Positions 33,960-45,072 of a DNA stretch of 62,500 nt are shown here, one piece after another (the stretch's first letter is position 1; each line of letters begins with the position of its first letter). The DNA lies in contig CAJNDS010001013.1 in assembly GCA_905221605.1 (NCBI GenBank), positions 694,265 to 756,764 of the forward strand. The letters are read 5' to 3'. The DNA comes from Symbiodinium natans. Its lineage: Eukaryota > Sar > Dinophyceae > Suessiales > Symbiodiniaceae. A program made the translations under genes and the position numbers. Under the pieces are notes generated by a model. It searched no databases and was not told where the DNA came from. It was given only the letters and a program-made list of their open reading frames with translations.

Positions 33960-35640
33960 TGACTTTAGGGTTTATAGGGCTCAGAAACTTGAGGTCTTGG
34001 AGACGGGCTTGAGGTTTGGGAGGTTTCTGGTCGCGAACGCAAAGTACATGGACATAAAGTACATGGTACTTGAATGGTCTCCTGTGTGGTGCTGTCCATC
34101 TTTTCAGTTCCTTTACAGCAACCCAGATCAATATTTGGCCCCGTCTTGGCTGGGACTGCCACAGTATTTAGGCTTTAGGGGTTTAGGGGTTCGGGGTATA
34201 GCATATAGCCAAGTCTGAAGGAAACTGAGCAGCTCGGCAACAGTCCTCGAAAGCCTTGTCGGGCAACACTTGGGACGCTAGGCTTTAGTGTTTGGGGTTC
34301 CGAAACGCCAAAAACCATCTAAAACACCCTATAGCCTGCACCCCCCAGAGCTCGCCAAACTCTGAGCCCACAAAGCACTCAACCCAAACCCCTACCCTCA
34401 ACCTCAACCTCAAGCCCAAACCGCAAAAGCAAGGTCACGTGCCTGTTCGCGGCCGCGGACTGTTTGCACCAGGAAAGTTGGCTTTAACCCGCGCAGGGCA
34501 GTGTTCGCACATTTAAAGCGTTTTTTTTGCGGCATTGATTTTTCAGCACTTGGACTGACTGTAAGGTGGCGCGCAGTTGAAAAGCACCACTCTTGCCTGG
34601 CTTTCTCCTCCACATGGTGTTTTGCAGACATCTGCCAGGCATTCTGCTTTGTCAAGATGTCCGAGTGCCAGGGCCACTGCTTGCCAGTCACTGTTCCGGC
34701 CTATGTTCTTGACAGCATCAGCTGTCTTGTCGTGGGACAAGGTGATCTTTGGCAGGTCTGCCGGCCAGAGCGGATTGAAGCTCCACAGATCCCTGTGCTC
34801 TGGAGCTTGGTGCTGAGGATCCGGCGCTGGTGCAAAGGGTCTGCCCGACACAGCAGCCTCCAAAGCAGCCCTATGTGTCAGGAAGTGGCAAATGCCCATG
34901 CAGTGCAAGACTCTGGCGTATGCAAGAGTCTTGGGGCCGGGTCTGTGAATGCCCTGCCATGCAGCCTGAACACGCCTGCCAGTGTTTTCAGCATTTCGCA
35001 GTGTTTATTTTGGGGATATGTTTTTGCCGATTTCTACACGTTTTCGGGTTTTGTGTTTTGTGAGTGTTCAGGGTGGAATTGGGCAATGCGGTGTTATGTT
35101 GAAAAGTGCCACGCTCGCCAGTATTTCAGCATTTCGCTTGTTTTTGGGGCAACGGGGTTGCACTGGTAAATTTCTTACGTTCATCAAGTTTAGGGTTTTG
35201 AGGTTGCACAGAGACGTCAAGCACGGAAAACACGGTGTTTCGTTGCGCTCGGCAATGCGTTCCATGTGAGTCATCCCAGGCCACGACAGCTGTCCTCGGG
35301 TGTTCTGCCGTTTTGGTTTGGTTCTAGGCAGGGGTTAGGGTTTAAGCGCGCAAAAACATTTCGGGCTTGGGATCTTTCTGGCGAGGTGGATTCGCCAGAA
35401 GGAGCAAGTGGGAGAGGCTGCGCCAGCAGGCCGTGGTACGTGTAGTAGCAGTCCTCCATCACCGTTTTCAGCTCTTGAAGAAGGGCGGACACACCATGGT
35501 TCCCAGCGAAAACGAAAGACCTAGGACGTTGATTTTTTTGTCGGGTTTCCAGGGCTTGCCTGGAACACTTTGGCTGTGGCTTGGCTAGGATTCCATTCCT
35601 GCGCAAGTGTGGAAAATCTAAGCAGAGAATCGACAGCTGC
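33960..35640. other. Unique GC-rich block, function unknown
   Basis: Almost free of telomere units between about 34220 and 36800. Long frames exist on both strands (plus 34501-35169, 222 codons; minus 34543-34908 with ALGHLDKAECLADVCK), but their composition does not settle which, if any, is coding. The motif GTTGAAAAG-x4-CCAC occurs at 34576 and 35098, so this DNA has internal old duplication. Confidence 0.35.
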
Positions 35641-35649
35641 AAGGCCTAA

Positions 35650-36535
35650 ACCAAAAGCCAGTTCGCAAAACTTGACTAAATATCACCCGCGAAAAGCACC
35701 CAGCAAGAAAGAGTCCTCCACGAGTGACGCCCCAACCTGCGTTTGCCGCAATGACGTGCACCTTGCGCAGACGTGGGGTCCAACTCCACATCACCCTTCA
35801 GACGTATCTTGGTCAGCAGTCAGCAACCCACGGCCCTCATTGGCTCCCAGACATCGCATCGCAGCTCATGGTGCACTCGCATGACCACGCCGGCGCGCAA
35901 GCCATTGAGATGCGCTGTCTCGTCGATCCGAGGGTTGGACTTGGACAGGAACTGCACCAGGATGGAAAGTAGCTTCTCAGGCAGCAGCGTCCTGCGGCGA
36001 GACTGCTCATCCAGCAACGGACAGAAGGCCCCAGCACGTTGACGCCGGGCTTGGCAGTCCCAGCTTTTGCAGCGAAGACACAAGTCTCCTGGCTGCTTAA
36101 CATCCTTGAGCGAGAACGGACCCTGTAGAGCTCCGTGGCAAGTAGGACAAAGCTCGGGGAAGCGAAGGTACCCGGCATTCAGCAGCTCCCTCACCACAGA
36201 CTCAGGTGACTGGCCAAGAGCCGAAGGACCATGCCATTCGCGATGACCAACGGCACCACGCCCAGGCTTTTTCGTACTGCTTCCGCTTCTCGGCGCGCCA
36301 GACTTTCATTGGCTTACCGCGTCCGCTAGCTGCAAGAAGCCGCAGCATCGCTGCGTTTCCTACAAGCCGCAGCCTTGGCGTTCTCGCTGGCCCCGGGCTG
36401 CTGCTCGCAGGTTTCTATACGACGCAGATCCCGGCAGCGTGCAGCCACGCAGGTTGTGCCCGGCCTTTCCGCAGAGAGAAGCGCTTCCTGTCGTTGGTCG
36501 GCATGGCCGCACGTCAGCGGAAGAGAGACACGGTC
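35650..36535 (-). pseudogene. Decayed DDE-type transposase with zinc-binding N terminus
   Basis: Minus-strand reading in order: LCGKAGHNLRGCTLPGSA (a C-x2-CGK-x-GHN-x-R-x-C-type knuckle whose first Cys is lost), then ELLNAGYLRFPELCPTCHG, then CLRCKSWDC and LLPEKLLSILVQFL, a stop, then IRLKGDVELDPTSAQGA. A CPxC...CxxC ribbon followed by a helix and then a [D/E]-x-D start of the catalytic core is the layout of ISXO2/Merlin-like transposases, whose nuclease cuts and joins element ends. The internal stop and the absence of a clear second half of the DDE core show decay. Confidence 0.55.
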
Positions 36536-36670
36536 GGATCACATGTGCTCCATGTGCACAGACACGTTGTCGCTGAACCCCGTAGTTGTGTTCCATGCGC
36601 ACATGTGTTCCATTTGCAAAGACACGTTGTCGCTGATTTGCCAAGACATGTTGTCGCTGAAGCCCGCAGC
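36535..36670. repeat. Short tandem repeat GACACGTTGTCGCTGA
   Basis: Three to four imperfect copies of GACACGTTGTCGCTGA with CCATGTGCACA-like spacers, just upstream of the transposase remnant. A C14 run follows at 36700-36713. Confidence 0.7.
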
Positions 36671-36884
36671 GACTGCAGGCATGCCAGTCAAGAACGTTAC
36701 CCCCCCCCCCCCCAGAAAAGCGGAACAAGTCACCAACAAGTGCAGAAACTAGCGTTTTACCCAAGGCCGCTAACAGGCGCGTGAGCAAAACAACCCTCAG
36801 CCAATCCCTAAATCCCAAACCCTACACGCCCCGAACCCTCCAAAAACCTCAAAACCCTAGGTCCTGAAATCCTAAAACCCCTAG

Positions 36885-37290
<406 letters not shown>

Positions 37291-37337
37291 AGGCCACAGG
37301 TTTCCTCCAAAGCGTCTCAGGGTCCGCTGCGGCGCCG

Positions 37338-37384
37338 CCTTTTGGATCCTCCCCAGAGAGCGCCCAGAATACCGCTTAGTTGAG
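37338..37384. mobile_element. Family 1 half-element, inverted copy of 11884-11930
   Basis: TTGGATCCTCCCCAGAGAGC and ATACCGCTTAGTTGAGG match, in inverse orientation, the arm at 11884-11930. Confidence 0.8.
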
Positions 37385-37690
37385 GTTTAGGGTTAGGGTT
37401 TAGGGTTTAGGGTTTAGGGTTTAGGGTTTAGGGTTTAGGGTTTAGGGTTTAGGGTCTAGGGTCTAGGGTCTAGGGTCTAGGGTCTAGGGTCTAGGGTCTA
37501 GGGTCTAGGGTCTAGGGTCTAGGGTTAAGGGTTTAGGGTTTAGGGTTTAGGGTTTAGGGCCGTTAAGGGTTTAGGGTTCAGGGTTCAGGGTTTAGGGTTT
37601 AGGGTTTAGGGTTTAGGGTTTAGGGTTTAGGGTTCAGGGTTCAGGGTTCAGGGTTTAGGGTTTAGGGTTTAGGGTTTAGGGTTTAAGCTG
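37384..37690 (+). repeat. TTTAGGG array with TCTAGGG and TTCAGGG blocks
   Basis: Over 40 units, including about ten consecutive TCTAGGG units and two groups of TTCAGGG. Confidence 0.98.
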
Positions 37691-38035
37691 GAGGAGCAAA
37701 TCCAAGCTGGCTCATATAGGGGCCTTGAATACTTTCAAGAGGGTTTTGGGGGGTACTGTAGTATGATTCCAAAGGGACCATAAGGTAACCCAGGGCACTG
37801 GACGGCTGCCAGCCCTGAGGAATGTAGAATACCCTAAACCCTAAAAGAGTTGAAGCTTGTGACATCTTGAGGCTCCTGCGTGGCGGTAGCACTCCGGCTT
37901 GCTAAATCAAATCCTACCTGGACCTGGACCCCCTGAGGGGTTTCGGCAAAGCCTTTAAGGCTCCGGGTAGGTTTGGGGTTCAGGGTTTTTGGGTTTAGGC
38001 TTTACCTGAAGTGGGGAGCCTAGCTGCTATGGCGC
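37691..38035. other. Spacer without gene
   Basis: Unique DNA. No exon candidate with AG|G boundaries stood out. Confidence 0.4.
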
Positions 38036-38680
38036 AATGAAGTAGGCAGGGCTTTGGGCTTAGGGTTTAGGATTTAGGGTTTAGGGTTTAGGTTTAGGAT
38101 TTAGGGTTTAGGGTTTAGGGTTTAGGGTGCTTGCTCCTGATGTGCCCGAAGCAACCCAAGGGCCCATACTTCAAAACTTTCTAAGAAAGGTAAGCATCAC
38201 GCAACTACCCTTCGACTCAAGGACTTGGTGGGATCTAGGGTTGAGGATTTATAGGGTATAGGGTATAGGGTTTAGGGGTATAGGGTTTAGGGTTTAGGGT
38301 TTAGGGTTTAGGGTTTAGGGTTTAGGGTTTAGGGTTTAGGGTTTAGGGTTTAGGGTTGAGGGCTTACAGTGTTTAGGGTTTAGGGCTTTGGGGTTAGGGT
38401 CCCGGTTAGGGTAGCCCAGCAACCATTTACTTTAACAAGGGTACTCGTCGAACCCCCGTAAACCCTAAACCCTAAACCCTAAACCCTAGACCCTAGACCC
38501 TAAACCCACTACAGGGCAAAAGGAGGACCTTCTCTTCCGGAGGACGGAAGTGCTCAGGCAGCCGCCATGACGCAGAGGCCTCCAGCTTGTCAGGGTTTGG
38601 GGTTTAGGGTTTGGGGTTTAGGGTTTAGGGTTTGGGGTTGAGGGTTTAGGGTTTGGGGCTTATGGCAACTCCAGGAACTT
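38036..38680. repeat. TTTAGGG arrays, element fragments, CCCTAAA array
   Basis: TTTAGGG at 38050-38130, 38270-38365 and 38590-38665; a family 5 arm at 38403-38455; CCCTAAA at 38458-38508. The island 38510-38590 reads ASASWRLPEHFRPPE on minus after an AG|G, a weak exon candidate. Confidence 0.85.
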
Positions 38681-39104
38681 CAGGACTCCAGGAAGGGCTT
38701 AAGGAACTTCAGGGCTTAAGGAACTTCAGGGTTTAGGGTTTAGGGTTCAGGATTCAGGATTAGGGTTCAGAGTTTGCGGGTCAGAGTTTGGGGGTTTGGG
38801 CCTTTGAGTCGAGGGTTCAGGGTTTGAGGGGTTGAGGGTTGAGAGGTTCCGAGGTCAGGACGGCAAAATATAGGCGCTTGAAGTCTCGAGGTAACCAGCA
38901 TCTAGGTTGAGCTTACTCAAAGGAACCATACTTGAAGTTGTTGATTGCAACTGTCCTTGCACGGTCATGGATTATTCTGCTGGAATGGCTTGGCTACTTC
39001 AAGCCCGGCGCCATCGATTTAGGTGTTAGGGTTCAGGGTTCGGGTCTCAGGGTTTTAGGGCTTAATCAAGGCTCAGCGGGTAGGGTCTTGTCAAGCAGCA
39101 CCTC
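38681..39104. other. Spacer with degenerate TTCAGGG-like units
   Basis: Degenerate telomere texture at 38720-38850 and 39030-39060. No gene recognised. Confidence 0.4.
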
Positions 39105-39370
39105 CGTGCCCTAAGCCCTAAGCCCTAAGCCCTAAGCCCTAAACCCTAAACCCTAAACCCTAAACCCTAAACCCTAAACCCTAAACCCTAAACCCTAAAC
39201 CCTAAACCCTAAACCCTAAACCCTAAACCCTAAACCCTAAACCCTAAACCCTAAACCCTAAACCCTAAACCCTACCCCTAAACCCTAAACCCTAAACCCT
39301 AAACCCTAAACCCTAAACCCTAAACCCTAAACCCTAAACCCTAAACCCTAAACCCTAAACCCTAAACCCA
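39105..39370 (+). repeat. Long CCCTAAA array
   Basis: Five CCCTAAG units, then about 33 near-perfect CCCTAAA units, one of the longest clean arrays here. Confidence 0.98.
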
Positions 39371-39464
39371 AGCCCCAGGCACTGTCAAGAAAACAGGCTT
39401 GGATGCCTTCTGCATGGATCTAGCAACCCCCAGGCTCTCTGACGTCTGAGGGCACCGAAGCAAC

Positions 39465-39670
39465 ACACCGAGAGCCCAATTCCTTTCAAGGATTCTGCCT
39501 TAAACTATATCCCCTCCCCCAAATATTAAACCCCCCCCTACCCCCCAATATTAAACCCCCCCCCCCCCCCGCCATATACTGTAATAACACTATGATTGGG
39601 AGTATATAATGTTAGGGGGTGGGGGGAGGGTTCAATACTAGGGGGAAGGGATTATCAGGGGTCCAATCAA
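39465..39670. mobile_element. Composite hairpin element with C15
   Basis: A family 1 left arm (GAGAGCCCAATTCC) followed by a palindromic part with AATATTAAACCCCCCC / GGGGGGAGGGTTCAATACT. C15 at 39556-39570. The palindromic part recalls 25355-25440. Confidence 0.6.
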
Positions 39671-39739
39671 GAGGGGCCGGTGATTTCTGGGGAACTTGGC
39701 TGAGTTCCTAAAAGTTGAACCTGTAGGCTCCTTATTGTA

Positions 39740-40315
39740 GTTAGGGTTTAGGGTTTAGGGTCTAGGGTCTAGGGTTTGGGGTTTAGGGTTTAGGGTTTAG
39801 GGTTTAGGGTTTAGGGTTTAGGGTTTAGGGTTTAGGGTTCAGGGTTCTACACAAACCCAAAAGGACAAAGACCCAATTGCCAGCCAGAGGAAAGCCAAGG
39901 GAAATTTTGCGAAGCCCGCCTGCGGCGCCTTCGCAAGCTTCACTCCCTTGCCGCTGCCCCGGGCAACCTGTGCAGAGGGCCGCTTTACCAAGAAATCTGA
40001 GCTACGTGAACCCTAAACCCTACACCCTAAACCTCAAAACCTTAAAACCTAAACCCTAAACCCTAATTAAACCCTAAGCCACTAAACCCTAGATGAGATG
40101 GCTGAAACTCAAACTAGCGCTTACCCCAGTGTAGGAAATCACGCGCACTTCGCAACAAGCTTCCAGGGAGGGGTTTAGGGTTTAGGGTTTGGGGTTTGGG
40201 GTTTAGGGTTTAGGGTTTAGGGTTTAGGGTTTAGGGTTTAGGGTTTAGGGTTTAGGGTTTAGGGTTTAGCGTTTAGGGTTTAGGGTTTAGGGTTTAGGGT
40301 TTAGGGGGCTAGTTC
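39740..40315. repeat. TTTAGGG, CCCTAAA and TTTAGGG arrays
   Basis: TTTAGGG at 39742-39846, CCCTAAA at 40008-40090, TTTAGGG at 40172-40310. The spacer 39860-40000 reads AGFAKFPLAFLWLAIG on minus after an AG|G, a weak membrane-like exon candidate. Confidence 0.9.
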
Positions 40316-40634
40316 CTACCCCTTGCATGTGCCGTTTGCAGCACCCAAGGAGGGTAAAGGCAAACTGCAGCACCAGCCGCCATCTTGAAAAGACGCCGGC
40401 AGACGGCCCTGGCCGTTTGCAGCTTCGGCATCTTCTGTCTTCCCCAGAATGAACCCCTGGATCTGCGGTCAAGTTGAGAGCCGCAAGGCTGGCCGCGCAT
40501 TGGCGGTTCACTAAACGGGTTACCGGCTTCGCAGCCGACTGCAAGAGGCACATGAGCAGCACCGTCACTTGCGCCTGGCTCATTGCTAGGTGGTGTCCTG
40601 GCTGGAGCTGGCACATCGGCAGCCACCTGCGGAC

Positions 40635-40745
40635 CTGCGGGCAGCGGCAGCAGCAGCTGGACAGAAGCGCCCAAGACTCAGCCAATGCCTCCGCAAGCTC
40701 AGTGAGCTTGGCCTGCAGCTCGATAGTCGACATGTTGCACGCTCC
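40635..40745 (-). CDS. Candidate exon, coiled-coil segment
   Basis: Acceptor GTCAAG|G, reading GACNMSTIELQAKLTELAEA, then LAESWALLSSCCCRCPQ, with donor CAG|GTCCGC. The first half has a heptad pattern. The minus frame stays open well beyond, so the 3' limit is uncertain. Confidence 0.5.
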
Positions 40746-40926
40746 CTTGACTTGCAAAACGCACTACTACACGAGGAATCCTGCGTCGATCGAAGTCCTT
40801 ACACTTGCAGATGACCAGTAAGCCAACGTCCTTTCTTTGAAGAACATGGGAGGGTTGCTTGATTACGAGGGGCTTGCGGTTTAGAGGCGTTTTAGGGTTT
40901 GGGCTTTAGGGTGGTCCAGGTGCAGG

Positions 40927-41010
40927 CTAAGGTGTTGTGGGGGTTGATCCGCTTGTGGGCACGTACGGCTAAGGTGTTGTGGGGGTTGATCCGCTTGTGG
41001 GCAGGTACTG
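40927..41010. repeat. 42-bp tandem duplication
   Basis: Two copies of a 42-bp unit starting CTAAGGTGTTGTGGGGG, differing at two positions. Confidence 0.95.
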
Positions 41011-41470
41011 CTACCCTAACTCAGATCAACCCCCCTATACCGAAGACCTGAACAGTAGGATTCCTGAAGCGGCTTAAAGCTTAAGGGGCTCTCTGGGTGT
41101 CTTAACGCTGTTCTGAATCCCTCAAGGGGCCCAAGGGGCTCCCTGGGTATCTAAACCCTAAACCGTAAACCCTACACCCTATTCCTGAATGCCTTAAGGG
41201 GTGCTATGGGTATCCAGCGCAAACGATCTTTCGCGTGAAGAGGTTGTAGGGTTCTTCAGGGAGGCGGGTTCATGGGGGGTAGGTACCTACAGAACCTTGC
41301 TAAGGTTCCCTAAGTTAGGGAAGCTTCGGGAGCCTCAGGGAGTAGTGGGGAGTACTAGGGAACCTTGGGTTACATACCCACCTTGAGCCCTGCCCCTTGA
41401 ACCCTAAACCCTAAACCCTAAACCCTAAACCCTAAACCCTCAACCCTAAACCCTAAACCCTAATAACCAC
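41011..41470. repeat. Family 1-like fragments and CCCTAAA array
   Basis: Repeated GGGGCTCTCTGGGT / GGGGCTCCCTGGGT pieces at 41085-41215, then CCCTAAA at 41398-41463. Confidence 0.6.
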
Positions 41471-41497
41471 CGGAACCCCCCGGTCGCATGAGAGGAC

Positions 41498-41558
41498 CCT
41501 GTAAACAGGCTGCCGCCTGTGCTTTTGCCGCGCGGCCCAACCTCTGAAGCTTCTGTGC
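41498..41558 (-). CDS. Candidate exon, coiled-coil segment
   Basis: Acceptor AAGCAG|G, reading AQKLQRLGRAAKAQAAACLQ, with GT donor CAGG|GTCCTC. Helical, Ala/Gln-rich. CCCTAAA on the left, TTTAGGG on the right. May belong with the exons at 40635 and 44276. Confidence 0.55.
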
Positions 41559-41589
41559 CTGCTTCTCATGGTCCATGGTCCACGGCTTT

Positions 41590-42125
41590 GGGGCTTAGGG
41601 TTTGGGGGCATAGGGTTTAGGATTTAGGGTTTAGGGTTTAGGTTTTAGGGTTTAGGGTTTGCGGGCTTAGGGTTTAGGATTTAGAGTTCAGAGTTGTCTT
41701 GGAAGGTATTTTGGGAGCATGGCATTTCTAGGGGGTGATGAATATGAACTAAGGCACTAGCGGTAATTCCCGGATTCGTTCAGGGGTACTGTATTGGGCG
41801 ACTGGCATTCTTCCACTTGGCTCACTTTCCACACACACACACAAAAAATAATTAAAAGAGAGACAGAGGGCCAAAAAAGGGGAGTGACCGGCAAGGGAAG
41901 CATGAGAGCAATACAATGCAGATGCATGTGCTTCAGCGCCAAGCTATTCATATTTAATTGCTTAGGAACCCCGGAAAAAAACCAACAAAAAAAAAAAATG
42001 TTCTTCCTTACTAAGGGAAATATAGGGAGTATTAGTTTTTCTTCTTTTTGGGGTTCTTAACCGACTAGTAGCGAGAGCTTGGAGCTTCTGAAGGCAAGTT
42101 GTGGCGATCGCCAAGCCTTCCGCTA
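41590..42125. other. TTTAGGG-like units and unique AT-rich spacer
   Basis: TTTAGGG-like units at 41600-41690, then AT-rich unique DNA with (CA)n and A-rich runs near 41830-42000. Confidence 0.5.
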
Positions 42126-42134
42126 TGTCGGCTG

Positions 42135-42325
42135 CAGGTTTAGGGTTTAGGGTTTAGGGTTTAGGGTTTAGGGTTTAGGGTTTAGGGTTTAGGGTTTAGG
42201 GTTTAGGGTTTAGGGTTTAGGGTTTAGGGTTTAGGGTTTAGGGTTTAGGGTCTAAGGTCTAGGGTGTAGGGTTTTGGGTTTAGGGTTTAGGGTCCAGGGT
42301 TTAGGGTCTAGGGCTTAGGGTGCCG
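42135..42325 (+). repeat. TTTAGGG array
   Basis: About 26 units, clean at the left and mixed (TCTAGGG, GTGTAGGG) at the right. Confidence 0.98.
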
Positions 42326-42339
42326 AACCATCCCTGGCC

Positions 42340-42480
42340 ATACGCTCCTAGACCCGAAAGTAGGAATCAGAAGGGTGCCCTTCTGGGTTTTGTAATTTCA
42401 AGGGCAGCATAAGGGAACCTAAAACCTTAAGAAAAGGGGAATAATGCTAGGATGGCCCTTAAAACCCTCTGAAAAATATT
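42340..42480. mobile_element. Family 5-like element, diverged
   Basis: Contains AGAAGGGTGCCCTTCTGGG and ATAAGGGAACCTAAAACC, as in the copies at 10667 and 53918. Confidence 0.5.
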
Positions 42481-42664
42481 CCTGAATATGACCCTCTTAA
42501 ACCCAATAAGGGAACATATAAAATGTACCCAGGGCCTACCTAGGGGCATACTCTGGGTCCTGGGCCCTGAATAGCTTGACCTATAAGAAAGCGGGATTGC
42601 ACATCGCTCGGCCCTTTCGGTGGTAGATGCAAAGGGGGCACACGAAGCCCTCAACATCCCCCTG

Positions 42665-43045
42665 GGCCCTATAGGGTTTAGGGTTTAGGGTTTAGGGTTT
42701 AGGGTTTAAGGTTTAGGGTTTAGGGTTTAGGGTTTAGGGTTTGTCTACATGAGGACACTCTGAATAATGCAGGCGATATGGTTTAGGGTTCACGGTTGCA
42801 TGCTCTAACAAGGGCACCAAACCCTGAACCCTGAACCCTGAACCCTGAAACCGAAACCAAATCACTAAACCATAGGCTCCCCTATGAAACCCCATAAACC
42901 CTATCAACCCTCTAAACCCCATAAGCCCTATAAACCCTACAAAGCACATAAACCATACAAACCCTGTTAACCCCATAAACCCTACAAACACGATAAGCCC
43001 CTAAACCCTAAACCCTAAACCCTGAACCCTGCACCCTGAACGCGT
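42665..43045. repeat. TTTAGGG array, spacer, degenerate C-rich units
   Basis: TTTAGGG at 42670-42742. CCCTATAAACC-like and CCCTAAA units at 42885-43040 recall the 36.9 kb repeat. Confidence 0.8.
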
Positions 43046-43598
43046 TGCCCAGCAAGGAGCCTGAAGAATCGCTTCGAGGCCTGGGATTGAGTTTATAGGG
43101 GTTAGGATGTAGGGTTTGGGGTTGAGGGCCGAGGGTTGTAGGGTTGAGGGCTTAGGGAACCTTTAGGGTTTAGGGCTGTCTAGAGACCTGGACCGGACGT
43201 ACTGAGCGTGAGCGAGGTGCGGACATCAAGCTATGATGCGTGTCTCCATCCGACATCCACAAGAACAGGGACACTCAAAAAATGTGTTAGACATGTGCTG
43301 CCTTCCATAAACCAGACATATGAAGTTCTCTAGCATACGGCACCCGTATATAGATCATAGGAACTTCCAAACGGACTCAATTTCGAGAACTGCCCAAGTG
43401 CTAAACCCTAAACCCAAACAAATTCCACAAGGTGGCGCAAGCAGGCCCAAACTGGGTCAAGGGATTAAGGCTCTGTACCCCTAAAGGTTCCCCTGAATTT
43501 ACTCCTAACATGGCCCTTATACTAGCTCAAGGAGCTTGAGAAAGGTTCCCCAAAACCCGAGGGCACAACCTTCAGGGTCCAAGGTACATCCCCTTTAC
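43046..43598. other. Spacer without gene
   Basis: Unique DNA with a few degenerate TTTAGGG-like units near 43100-43170. Confidence 0.4.
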
Positions 43599-43650
43599 TG
43601 GGGCTCGCACTGCGTCTGCGCTTGGATCGCTGCGCTTGCTCGTCGTCAGC
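43599..43650 (-). CDS. Candidate exon, basic/serine-rich
   Basis: Acceptor GTGCAG|G, reading ADDEQAQRSKRRRSASP, with GT donor CCCA|GTAAAG. KRRRSASP resembles a nuclear localisation or SR-type segment. TTTAGGG-derived array on the right. Confidence 0.55.
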
Positions 43651-43677
43651 CTGCACAAAGCGCGGCGCTGGGAGGGT

Positions 43678-44055
43678 TTAGGTTTAGGGCTTAGGGCTTA
43701 GGGCTTAGGGCTTAGGGCTTAGGGCTTAGGGCTCGGGGCTCAGGGCTCAGGGCTCAGGGCTCAGGGCTTAGGGCTTAGGGCTTAGGGCTTAGGGCTTAGG
43801 GCTTAGGGCTTAGGGCTTAGGGCTTAGGGTTTAGGGCTTAGGGCTTAGGGCTTAGGGCTTAGCGCTTCGGGCTTCGGGCTTCGGGCTTCGGGCTTCGGGC
43901 TTCGGGCTTCGGGCTTCGGGCTTAAGGGCTTAAGGGCTTAAGGGCTTAGGGCTGAGGGCTTAGGGCTTAGGGCTTAGGACTTAGGGCTTAGGGCTTAGGG
44001 CTTAGGGCTTAGGGTTTAGGGTTAGGGCCCCTGCACCCTAAACCCTAAACCCTAA
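43678..44055 (+). repeat. Homogenised CTTAGGG / CTCAGGG / CTTCGGG array
   Basis: About 50 seven-base units: CTTAGGG, then four CTCAGGG, CTTAGGG again, then about nine CTTCGGG, three CTTAAGGG, and CTTAGGG. Each variant is amplified in its own block. Confidence 0.98.
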
Positions 44056-44275
44056 ACGAGGTGACTCCGACAACCGACGGCACAGACCACATTCTAAACC
44101 CAGCGTAGCAGCCAAAAAAAGACAAGGCCCCGCGAAAACCTAGGATGGATGGCCCTTCGAACCCTCTGAAAAAGACTCCTAAACCCTAAACCCTAAACCT
44201 CCTAAACCCAAGAAAGGAAAATAAGTATACAATATCCCCAAGGCCTAGCTAGAAACGAATCCCACGCCCGCCCAC

Positions 44276-44335
44276 ATCGGCCTCAGAGGCGTCCCTTCGC
44301 TCCTTCTCTTCGCGCAGGGCCCTCTCTATCTGCGC
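44276..44335 (-). CDS. Candidate exon, charged coiled coil
   Basis: Acceptor CCGGAG|G, reading AQIERALREEKERRDASEAD, with GT donor GAT|GTGGGC. A strong charged helix of exactly 20 codons, phase 0 at both ends. Confidence 0.65.
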
Positions 44336-44348
44336 CTCCGGGGGAAGG

Positions 44349-44628
44349 CGCTTGCTTGGAGGTTACGGGGTTCAAGGGCCTAAAGGAGGGACTCTTATAA
44401 GGGACCTTACAGGTTCTTTGAGGGTTATTGGGGGGGGGGGGGGGGGCTACTTAGTAGGTATATAGGGACGATATAAGGTATATATAGGGGAATAAGATTG
44501 AGGGCCCCTTGCAGGGGCCCCTCCTTTTACCTCTTAAAGGGTAGTTATAAGTAGGGTTGTAGGCACCCTAAGTAGGGTATTTGAAGTATATAACCCTACT
44601 TATAACTACCCATGAACCTCCAAGCACT
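44349..44628. mobile_element. Family 4 element nested beside or in a family 3 element
   Basis: A CTTGCTTGGAGGTTA left end and a CATGAACCTCCAAGCA right end of family 3 enclose a family 4 hairpin (AGGGACTCTTATAAGGGACC ... GGGGCCCCTCC) with G17 at 44430-44446, followed by family 3 inner arms. Confidence 0.7.
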
Positions 44629-44694
44629 TACTGGCAGATTATATTAAGGATTCGGTCCCTCAGCCCTGGCAGTCTCAGAAAAGGGGCCCCAAAC

Positions 44695-45060
44695 CCTTAC
44701 ACCCTAAACCCTAAACCCTTGAACCCTCCACTCCAAGTCCTAAACCTTAAACCTTGAACCCCAAAACATTCAAACCCTGGAGCCCTAAACCCTAAACCCT
44801 AAGCCCTAAACCTTCAGGTTGTACCATGGGCCGTTGAGGACTGTCGAAGCATAGGGGCCTTACCGGGAACGGGGTTCAGGCTAGGATGGCCCTTAGAAGC
44901 CTCCCAAAAATGTTCCTGAGTAGGATCCTCTGAAACCCAAAAAGGGGAAATATACAATGTCCCAAAACCCTACCGAATAGGGCTTAGGGTATGGCAGCGA
45001 AACCCCTTCAGAGGTGCCACCTCAGTGAGGTACTGTGACTTCGGAAGCAGCCGAGTCGGC
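44695..45060. repeat. Degenerate CCCTAAA units and family 5-like piece
   Basis: CCCTAAA-like at 44695-44815, then AGGATGGCCCTTAGAAGCC, which resembles 42455-42475. Confidence 0.6.
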
Positions 45061-45072
45061 CCAGCTGGGGTC

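Noticed and set aside
34501-35169. 222-codon plus-strand frame as a gene
   Set aside because: No recognisable domain, Cys/Ser/Trp-rich composition typical of shadow frames, and competing frames on minus.
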